From Acetobacter orientalis (GTDB lineage: Bacteria > Pseudomonadota > Alphaproteobacteria > Acetobacterales > Acetobacteraceae): a stretch of DNA of 64,000 nt. Of the stretch, positions 25,642 to 33,183 are shown piece after piece. The stretch spans positions 124,001-188,000 of the forward strand of contig NZ_BAMX01000006.1 in NCBI RefSeq assembly GCF_000963965.1. The letters run 5' to 3'. A program made the translations under genes and the position numbers. The notes beneath the pieces were generated by a model. It was given only the letters and a program-made list of their open reading frames with translations. It did not search any database and was not told where the DNA came from. The first letter of the stretch is position 1. Every line of letters begins with the position of its first letter.

Positions 25642-26790
25642 TTACGTGGGTGGCGGAGTGGTTGGCAGGTCTAGCTTGTAAACCGTAACCGGCCAGACAA
25701 TGCTAGACTGGCCACCCGTAAAGGCGGCGGTGTGGTCTAGCTGGGCTGCGGGCACATAGAGGTGGCCAGAGGTATCCAGCCCCGGTGTGGCAGGCCATTT
25801 TAGCCGGTTATCTGTTATTAAGCGGCGGGGTACGCGGCCTGTTGTGTAGCTTAAAATACTGCCCGTGCTGATGTCTGACCAATATAGCGTGCCATCTGGC
25901 CCAATGGTCATGCCGCCGAGGGCCGGGGTTTTAAACCACTGGGTTACGCTTTCTTCCAGTGCGGCGGCGGTTACGTCTGGGTCTGTAAAGATGCTGGTTT
26001 CAACACGGGAGAGGTAGCCGCCGGGGGGTTGCACCACAATCCATTTCCCATCTGGGCTTACGGCTATCATGCTGGCATCTATGGCAAGCAAATTACCATT
26101 GGTAGAATGCACAGGCCCTTGTGGGGTAGTTATGGGGCGCGTGGCCACCAAACTTGGGTGCCGGTCTAAAAAGCGGCGGGTAGACCCTGTTTTAAGGTCT
26201 ATGACCAAAATACCGCCAATGCCAGAATCTGCCACGTAAGCGGTGTCTGCATGGACGGCTACGCCAGACACAATACTTTCAGGGTGTAGGGCTTTTTGCT
26301 CTAGCGTGAGTGTGCGCACAACCTTGTTTTGGTGGGTATCAATCTGCACCAGTTTTGGGGGGGCTATGGGGGCCGCTTTATGGTTGGGTACGCCGCTATC
26401 CAGCACCCACAACGTACCATCAGCCATAAGGGTTAAGCCTGCGGCACTCACAATACGTTGGCTAGGCTCACCTTCTGTGGCGTTCCATGCTGTATCGGGG
26501 TAGGGGGCAAAGGTGCCATCTGTGGCCCGGATAGAAAGCTGGGGGCCAGTATTGCCAACCCAGATAGGGGCTTGCAGCACAAACCGGCCGTCGGGCAGCG
26601 GCACCACTGCGTCCCACACTTGTTTGTCTGACTGTATGGCGGGGGTTAGGGCCGAGCCTGAGAGTTCGGCCACTTTGGGCATATGCAACGCCAGCGCGGG
26701 TGTTGTGGGCAATGCAATGGCTAACGTGGCAGCCGCTACCCCCGCTATAGCCATGCGGGACAAAAGGGAGGGAGAAAGCAGAAAGGGCAT
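25642..26790 (-). CDS. major royal jelly/yellow-family beta-propeller, secreted
   Basis: The 382-residue protein has a signal peptide (LLSRMAIAGVAAATLAIALP, cut near ALA) and a sequence resembling the MRJP/yellow family: LMADGTLWVLDSG, VAVHADTAYVADSGIGGI, LLAIDASMIAVSPDGKWIV and GGMTIGPDGTLYWSDIST repeats that should form beta-propeller blades. Bacterial members have no settled function; insect ones include dopachrome conversion enzymes. ATG 26790 is chosen at the signal peptide; the frame stays open 42 codons further without a leader-like sequence. An SMP-30-like lactonase is a possible alternative. Confidence 0.75.
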   Translation of the reverse strand: MPFLLSPSLLSRMAIAGVAAATLAIALPTTPALALHMPKVAELSGSALTPAIQSDKQVWDAVVPLPDGRFVLQAPIWVGNTGPQLSIRATDGTFAPYPDTAWNATEGEPSQRIVSAAGLTLMADGTLWVLDSGVPNHKAAPIAPPKLVQIDTHQNKVVRTLTLEQKALHPESIVSGVAVHADTAYVADSGIGGILVIDLKTGSTRRFLDRHPSLVATRPITTPQGPVHSTNGNLLAIDASMIAVSPDGKWIVVQPPGGYLSRVETSIFTDPDVTAAALEESVTQWFKTPALGGMTIGPDGTLYWSDISTGSILSYTTGRVPRRLITDNRLKWPATPGLDTSGHLYVPAAQLDHTAAFTGGQSSIVWPVTVYKLDLPTTPPPT

Positions 26791-26922
26791 TGGCAAAAAA
26801 GCCTTACGGCATGACAGCAGAAACATGGTGGCTAGTTTCTGCCCGTTTGGAGCAAGAGGCAACCGCATTATGTGCATGGCGCACGGCTGCCCAAGGTGGG
26901 GGCCGTATGCCCCCAAGCTGTT

Positions 26923-28437
26923 TTATGCGTCTGGCGCACGATCCAGATAACGGCGGCGGATATGGGTAAGATAGGCCTCTGCCGTTAACGGTGAGCCTGT
27001 GGCATCGTTTAAAATTTGCGGCATGGAGGCACTGCTGGCTCGGCTATGCACGTTGGTGCGTAGCCAGTGCATAAGTGGTCCAAAGTCTCCGTTTGCAACA
27101 GCCGTGGCGCAGTCTGGTGCCTGCTTATACGCCGCGGCCCGGAACTGCGCTGCCGCCATAGCCCCCAACGCATAGCACGGGAAGTAGCCAAACAGCCCCT
27201 CCGGCCAATGAATGTCTTGCAGGCAGCCGTGTTGGTCGTTGGGCACTTTTAGGCCAAGCAGGGTGTGTATGCCGTCATTAAAGGCGGCTGGTAGGTCTGC
27301 TAAGGGCAGGTCACCGCTTATCATGGCTTTTTCAAGCTGGTAGCGCACTAAAATATGGGCGGGGTAGGTCACTTCATCTGCATCAACACGAATAAAGCCG
27401 GGCTGCACGTGGGTAAGGTGGCGGTGCAGGTTTTCTGGCTGCCACGTGGTGGTGTTGGGGGCAGAAAAAGCCTCACGCAGGTGCGGGGCTACCCATTCAA
27501 CAAATGCGCGGGAGCGGCAAACCTGCATTTCAATGAGCAGAGACTGGCTTTCATGCAGGGTCATGCCGCCAGCTTGTCCAACAGGTTGGGAGACCCAGTC
27601 TGCTGGCAAGCCTTGCTCGTACATGGCGTGGCCAGTTTCGTGTAAAACCCCCATCATGGCGGGTATAAAGTCTGCCTCTTGGTAGCGGGTGGTCAGGCGC
27701 ACATCGTAAGTGGCACCGCCACAAAACGGGTGGGTGCTTACGTCTAGGCGGCCACGGGTCATGTCAAAGCCAAGGCGCTGCATAAGCCTGCGGCCCAAGG
27801 CTTCTTGCTGGGGTATGGCAAACGGCCCCTGCAACGGCTGCATAGCGGGCAGAGACGCCTGTTTTTCCAGAACGGTGGCAATAAGGCCGGGCAGGTCTTT
27901 TTGCAGTTGGGTAAAAATAGGGTCGATATGGGCTTGCCGCGTGCCGGGATCAAACGAATCGAGCAGGGCATCATAGTGGCTAAGGCCCAGCGCCTGTGCT
28001 TTTGCGGCTGCGGTTTGGCGGGTTAGGTTGAGCACCTCTGTTAAGTGCGGCAGAAAGCTTGCGTAGTCGCTGTTTTCGCGGGCTTCACGCCATGCCATTT
28101 CGCTGCGTGTGGTGGCTTGGGTAAGGGCTTCTACCAAGTCACCGGGTAGGGCGGTGGCATGGGTATGGTTACGCCGCATTTCGGCAAGGTTGGCTTTTTG
28201 CCAAGCACTTAGGGCTGTACCGGCTTGTGCTTCTGCCGTGGCTAGCAGGTCTGCCATGGCGGGGGCTGTCAAAATCTCATGGCGCAGGCCGGCAAGCGTT
28301 GCCAGCGTATCGGCACGGCGGCCAGCGGCCCCATGCGGCATAATCACTTCTTTGTCCCACGACAAAATGCCAAGGGCATCACTGAGGGAGGACAGGCGGG
28401 CAAAGTGGCGCTCAAGCGTCTGATAGGCAGTAGTCAT
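26923..28437 (-). CDS. M32 family metallocarboxypeptidase (carboxypeptidase Taq type)
   Basis: The 504-residue alpha-helical zinc enzyme removes C-terminal amino acids from peptides in the cytoplasm. The zinc motif is HETGHAMYEQG, flanked by the family motifs DVRLTTRYQ, HESQSLL and RVDADEVTYPAHI. Length is normal for the family. The start ATG 28437 gives the usual TAYQTLERHFARLSSLSDA opening. It lies 132 bases upstream of the royal-jelly-like gene on the same strand and is divergent from the TPR gene. Confidence 0.95.
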   Translation of the reverse strand: MTTAYQTLERHFARLSSLSDALGILSWDKEVIMPHGAAGRRADTLATLAGLRHEILTAPAMADLLATAEAQAGTALSAWQKANLAEMRRNHTHATALPGDLVEALTQATTRSEMAWREARENSDYASFLPHLTEVLNLTRQTAAAKAQALGLSHYDALLDSFDPGTRQAHIDPIFTQLQKDLPGLIATVLEKQASLPAMQPLQGPFAIPQQEALGRRLMQRLGFDMTRGRLDVSTHPFCGGATYDVRLTTRYQEADFIPAMMGVLHETGHAMYEQGLPADWVSQPVGQAGGMTLHESQSLLIEMQVCRSRAFVEWVAPHLREAFSAPNTTTWQPENLHRHLTHVQPGFIRVDADEVTYPAHILVRYQLEKAMISGDLPLADLPAAFNDGIHTLLGLKVPNDQHGCLQDIHWPEGLFGYFPCYALGAMAAAQFRAAAYKQAPDCATAVANGDFGPLMHWLRTNVHSRASSASMPQILNDATGSPLTAEAYLTHIRRRYLDRAPDA

Positions 28438-28545
28438 GGTGCTACCATAATGCAGGTGTACGCTTTGCGGAATGTGTTGCTGTGCCTATAGGTGCCATAA
28501 TGTGCAACACGCTTGTATTTTGGTGCCACAAAGGCAGGGTTCGTT

Positions 28546-30429
28546 ATGCACACAGCCAGCCCCCATACCCCCCTAACGCTAGCTGAGACAGCCTTAGGCC
28601 TTCTAGCGCAAGGCAAGGCCGAGCAAGCGGCCACGCTGTTACGCCCACACCTTGCCCAAAACCCACAAGATGGCGCGGCATGGCACGCTTTTGGGTGTGT
28701 GGCTCTGGCTAATGGCAGCGCGCAAGCTGCAGTGCAGTGCGTGGCCAAAGCACTGGAGTTAGAAAGCCAGCCACATTTTTATAGTACGCAGGGGCAGGCA
28801 CTCTTGGCCCTTGGTCATGCTGAAGCAGCCCGCGCAGCCCTGCATGTTGCCATTATGCAAAGCCCACGAGACCCAAGGCCGCACCAACTTATGGCAGAAG
28901 CACTAGAGGCGTTAGGTCGTTTTGATAATGCGGCCCAAGCCCTGCGCAACGCTGTGCGTTTGCGCCCCCTTGAGAGTGAACGGCATGTCGCACTTGCCGC
29001 ATTTTTGGCCCGCCATGGGCAAATGGCAGAGGCACTTGTTGTTTCTCGCCACGCGGTAGCCATAGCACCGCACAGTATTTTGGCACAAAACCAGCACGCT
29101 TTATTGCTAGAGCGGGCCGATAAACTGCCAGAGGCTACACCGTTTTTTGGCGCTGTAGCGCAAGCGCTGCCAGATAATGCGGCAGCATTAGCGAATTATG
29201 GGGCGGCCCTTTACGCCAAAGGAGACTTTGCAGAGGCACGCTCAATAGGGCAGCGCTCTGCCAACTTACAGCCAGAGGCCGCAGAAACCCAAAATAATGT
29301 GGGGTTGAGCAACCTGGCCCTTGGCGCCTTGCCAGAGGCTATGCAGGCCTTAGAGCAAGCCAGAAAACTTGCCCCGCATGATGCCCGTATCGCGACAAAT
29401 TACGGCACAGCTTTGAGCGATATGGGCTATTATACGCAAGCCGAGGCCCTTTTTAGGCAGGTGGAGGCAACCCCCAACATCACAGCACTTGAGCGGGCGC
29501 GGGCAAGGTTTAACCTAGCGACAGTGCTGTTGACAGAAGGGCGTTTTAAAGAAGGCTGGGCCTGTTTTGAGGCCCGGAAAAACTTACAAATCGGAGGGGC
29601 CTTTACAACGTTGCCTGCATGGCAAGGGCAGGCCCAAACACAGCCGGTGCTGCTCTATGCCGAGCAAGGCTTGGGCGATTGCCTGCATTTTTTACGGTAT
29701 GTGAATGCCGCAGCATGCCGCACGCCTGTGGTGTTGGTGGTGCCCCAAGTGCTGTGCTCTTTGGTGGCGCATATTGTCTTTGAAGGCACATATACTGTGC
29801 AGGTTGTGGCGCGGGGCGAGACGGCCCATACGCACGGTGCTGTATCAGCATGTTCTGTGCTGAGTTTGCCGCATATAATGGGGATGAGTGCGCCGTTTGC
29901 GTGGCTGCCACGTTTTAAGCAGCCCCTACTGGCGCCTGAAAAAAAGCAGCAGGGCTTGCGTATAGGGCTATGCTGGTCTGGTAACCCTACGTACCGTTTT
30001 GATAAACGGCGTTCTATAGAGCTTACAGTCTTAGAGCCATTATGTACGCTACCCGGTATAACGGTGCAGGCTTTACAGCCAGAGGCACATAAGAGCCCGT
30101 TTACGTTAACGCCTTTGCCGCAGGGCGATATGCTGCAAACAGCCCGCCTTATTGCCACACTTGACTGTGTGGTGAGTGTTGATACTGCCGTGGTGCATCT
30201 GGCGGGCTTACTGGGCAAGCCAACATGGCTACTTAACCGCTTTGGTGGAGACTGGCGGTGGGCAAAGGCTTCCACCAAAGTTGGGGGGCAGGGGCAGGTT
30301 ATGAGCCTGTGGTACCCCCATACGCATGTCATCACGCAGCCAAAACCGGGTGAGGGGAACGCCCCGTGGCATGAGCCTGTGCAGCAGGTGACAGCCGCAT
30401 TGTGCAAACTTGTAAAAAAGGGTGCGTGA
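28546..30429 (+). CDS. TPR protein with glycosyltransferase-like C-terminal domain
   Basis: The 627-residue protein has some eight or more tetratricopeptide repeats over residues 10 to about 330 (for example AAWHAFGCVALANGSAQAAV and AAALANYGAALYAKGDFAEA). The C-terminal half resembles the GT9/GT41-like domain often fused to TPRs: LLYAEQGLGDCLHFLRYV, LCWSGNPTYRFDKRRSIEL, VDTAVVHLAGLLGKPTWLL and DWRW. Such proteins are usually cytoplasmic and may glycosylate proteins or surface sugars; the acceptor is unknown. ATG 28546 has AGGG upstream. A short GTGA overlap with a possible mutS start suggests shared transcription. Confidence 0.85.
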   Translation: MHTASPHTPLTLAETALGLLAQGKAEQAATLLRPHLAQNPQDGAAWHAFGCVALANGSAQAAVQCVAKALELESQPHFYSTQGQALLALGHAEAARAALHVAIMQSPRDPRPHQLMAEALEALGRFDNAAQALRNAVRLRPLESERHVALAAFLARHGQMAEALVVSRHAVAIAPHSILAQNQHALLLERADKLPEATPFFGAVAQALPDNAAALANYGAALYAKGDFAEARSIGQRSANLQPEAAETQNNVGLSNLALGALPEAMQALEQARKLAPHDARIATNYGTALSDMGYYTQAEALFRQVEATPNITALERARARFNLATVLLTEGRFKEGWACFEARKNLQIGGAFTTLPAWQGQAQTQPVLLYAEQGLGDCLHFLRYVNAAACRTPVVLVVPQVLCSLVAHIVFEGTYTVQVVARGETAHTHGAVSACSVLSLPHIMGMSAPFAWLPRFKQPLLAPEKKQQGLRIGLCWSGNPTYRFDKRRSIELTVLEPLCTLPGITVQALQPEAHKSPFTLTPLPQGDMLQTARLIATLDCVVSVDTAVVHLAGLLGKPTWLLNRFGGDWRWAKASTKVGGQGQVMSLWYPHTHVITQPKPGEGNAPWHEPVQQVTAALCKLVKKGA

Positions 30430-30458
30430 AGGCTGTTGCTCCTGCCACCCACACCCGT

Positions 30459-33134
30459 ATGATACGCGCCATGACGCGTTATTCTCCTGAGGGTGCCACC
30501 CCCGCCATGGCGCAATGGTTTGCGCTAAAAGCGGAAAATCCAGAAGCTCTGCTCTTTTTTCGCATGGGCGATTTTTACGAGCTGTTTTTTGATGATGCTA
30601 CTGCGGCAGCCGCAGCGCTTGATATTGCGCTTACTGCCCGTGGTAGCCACGGGGGTGAGCCTATCTCCATGTGTGGGGTGCCTGTTGGTGCGGCGTCTGC
30701 TTACCTAGCCCGCCTTATAAGGCGCGGGTTTAGGGTGGCGGTGGCAGAGCAAACCGAAGCCCCCCGTAAAGGCAAAGGGGCTGCCAAAGGCCCGCTGGCA
30801 CGGGCCGTTGTGCGCGTGGTGACACCGGGCACTTTAACAGAAGATGAACTGCTTGAGCCCGGCCGCTCCAACCTGTTGCTGGCCTTGGTTGGCGGGGCTG
30901 CTGGCACAGGTAAGGGGCGCAAAGGCAAAGCGGCCAGTGCTGCTGCGCAAGCAGAAGACACGCTGGGTGCGGCATGGATTGATGTCTCTACCGGGCTTTT
31001 TGAAACAGCTCAACTGAGTGCGCGCAACCTTGCGGGCCTTCTGGGGCGGTTAGACCCGGCAGAAATTTTGGCCCTCCCCACATTGGCGTTGGGGGACTTT
31101 GAGGGCTGCCGTGCACCAGATGTGCTGGTGCCGGGTATAGAAGCTGCCCGCCAGCGCCTTGCATCAGCCTTTAGTGTGGCAAGCCTAGATGCGTTTGGTA
31201 CTTTTACAGATGAAGAGGCTGTAGCCGCAGCTTTGGCGGTAGAATATGTGCAACGTAGCCAAGCGGGTAAACTGCCGCGCCTTGCCCACCCAAGCCCACA
31301 AACAGATGGCGGCATACTGGGTATAGACCCCGCGACTCGGGCCAGCTTAGATATTTTGCGCGCCCGAGATGGTGGTATGGAGCACACGCTGTTTTCAGCC
31401 GTAAACCATACCGTAACGGCTGCCGGTGCGCGTTTGCTGGCAGAGTGGCTGGCTGCCCCCTTAACCGACATAGGCCGCATTGCTGCCCGCCAAGAGGGGT
31501 GGGTTTGGTTAAGTGAGGGCACAACAAGCCGGGATGGCCTGCGTGAGTGTTTGAAAAAAGCGCCCGATATTGCACGCGCCCTTGGGCGGCTGTCTTTAGG
31601 GCGTGGCCAACCCCGAGACCTTGCCGCCGTGCGCGATGGTTTGGCGGCAGCCCGTGCCTGTGCCGCTGTGCTGGGTGGCCTGCACGCTAACCTGCCCCCT
31701 TATTTGGCCCGCGCCGTGAGCAGCCTTGGTGTGGCAACCGGCCTGCAAGCTGAATTAACCCGCGCTTTAGCCGAGGACCTACCCGCACGCTTAGAAGATG
31801 GCGGTGTTATAGCCGCAGGGTACGATGGTGAGTTAGACGGCTACCGTGGCCTGCGCGATAACTCACGGCGTATTGTGGCCGGGTTGCAGGCAGATTACGC
31901 AACCCGATTCGGGGTTAATACGCTTAAAATCAAGCATCATGCGCAGCTTGGTTACGTTATTGAGGTGCCCGTAGCTGCCAGTGCCCGCATGAAAGACCGT
32001 GATGACCTGATGTTCCGGCAGGGCACGGCCAGCAATGCGCGTTTTTCAACCGAAGAATTATCAGGGCTAGATGCCCGCATTGCCGAAGCGGCAGAGCGTG
32101 CCGCAGTGCGTGAAAAAGCGCTGTTTAATGCACTGGCCGATACTGTGTTGGCAGAGCAGGACGTGCCGGTTTTAGCCAAGGCTTTGGCGGTTTTAGACGT
32201 GTTGCAGTCTTGCGCAACGCTGGCTACGGGCGGGAGCTGGTGCCGCCCAGTGGTGAGCGATGATGGCGCGTTTGACCTGCACGCCTGTCGGCACCCGGTG
32301 GTAGAGGCCGCTTTGCCAAAAGGCACGCGCTTTACTCCTAACGGCTGCGACCTTTCACCCAAGCGCCGGGTTATGTTGCTTACCGGGCCAAACATGGCCG
32401 GTAAGTCTACTTTTTTACGGCAAACGGCTTTGTCGGTTATTTTGGCGCAGGGTGGTTTTCCCGTTGCGGCAGAAAAAGCCCATATTGGCGTGGTAGACCA
32501 GTTGTTCTCACGCGTTGGGGCATCAGATGACCTCGCACGCGGGCGTTCTACCTTTATGGTTGAAATGACCGAGACCGCCGCCATTCTTAACCAAGCAGGC
32601 CCACGCTCTTTGGTGGTGGTAGATGAAATTGGGCGTGGTACCGCAACGCTAGATGGTTTGGCCATTGCCTGGGCCGTGCTGGAGGCTTTGCATTCTACGG
32701 TGCGCTGCCGTGCAATTTTTGCAACGCATTTTCATGAACTCTCAGACCTTGTTGATACTCTGCCAAGGCTTTCGCCGCACACTATGGCTGTGCGGGAATG
32801 GCGGGGCCAGATTGTGTTTTTACATGAGGTTTTGGCGGGTTCAGCCAAAAAAAGCTGGGGTGTGCATGTTGCTAAACTGGCTGGTGTACCCACATCTGTT
32901 GTAGAGCGGGCGGGCCGCTTATTGCGTGAGCTTGAGCACAATAATGCAACCGGGCCTAAGCCCTTGCCGCTGTTCGACACGCAGAAGATATTACCGCAAG
33001 ACGAAGAAAATACGCTAAGAAAGCGCTTGGTAGACCTTAACCCAGATAGCCTGACCCCACGTGCCGCACTGGACATGTTGTACGAACTTCATAAAGAAGC
33101 AGTGCAACATGAAACACCAGCTACGCATAGTTAA
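30459..33134 (+). CDS. mutS: DNA mismatch repair protein MutS
   Basis: MutS recognises mismatches. The 891-residue protein has the mismatch-binding LLFFRMGDFYELFFDDA segment near the N terminus, the Walker A GPNMAGKST at 643-651, Walker B LVVVDEIGRGTATLDG, and the C-terminal helix-turn-helix. An alanine, glycine and lysine-rich insert (GTGKGRKGKAASAAAQ) sits in the connector region. The start is uncertain: GTG 30426 overlaps the previous stop, while ATG 30459 or 30471 gives a family-like N terminus; none has a good ribosome-binding site except possibly the GTG. glnD follows within 50 bases. Confidence 0.95.
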   Translation: MIRAMTRYSPEGATPAMAQWFALKAENPEALLFFRMGDFYELFFDDATAAAAALDIALTARGSHGGEPISMCGVPVGAASAYLARLIRRGFRVAVAEQTEAPRKGKGAAKGPLARAVVRVVTPGTLTEDELLEPGRSNLLLALVGGAAGTGKGRKGKAASAAAQAEDTLGAAWIDVSTGLFETAQLSARNLAGLLGRLDPAEILALPTLALGDFEGCRAPDVLVPGIEAARQRLASAFSVASLDAFGTFTDEEAVAAALAVEYVQRSQAGKLPRLAHPSPQTDGGILGIDPATRASLDILRARDGGMEHTLFSAVNHTVTAAGARLLAEWLAAPLTDIGRIAARQEGWVWLSEGTTSRDGLRECLKKAPDIARALGRLSLGRGQPRDLAAVRDGLAAARACAAVLGGLHANLPPYLARAVSSLGVATGLQAELTRALAEDLPARLEDGGVIAAGYDGELDGYRGLRDNSRRIVAGLQADYATRFGVNTLKIKHHAQLGYVIEVPVAASARMKDRDDLMFRQGTASNARFSTEELSGLDARIAEAAERAAVREKALFNALADTVLAEQDVPVLAKALAVLDVLQSCATLATGGSWCRPVVSDDGAFDLHACRHPVVEAALPKGTRFTPNGCDLSPKRRVMLLTGPNMAGKSTFLRQTALSVILAQGGFPVAAEKAHIGVVDQLFSRVGASDDLARGRSTFMVEMTETAAILNQAGPRSLVVVDEIGRGTATLDGLAIAWAVLEALHSTVRCRAIFATHFHELSDLVDTLPRLSPHTMAVREWRGQIVFLHEVLAGSAKKSWGVHVAKLAGVPTSVVERAGRLLRELEHNNATGPKPLPLFDTQKILPQDEENTLRKRLVDLNPDSLTPRAALDMLYELHKEAVQHETPATHS

Positions 33135-33183
33135 GTTAGCTTAGACCGAACAGCCCTGTCCCTTGGAGCAGAACTCGCCCGCA

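Noticed and set aside
29655-30515. A 286-codon minus-strand frame
   Set aside because: It is antisense to the TPR glycosyltransferase-like gene, which has clear domain motifs.
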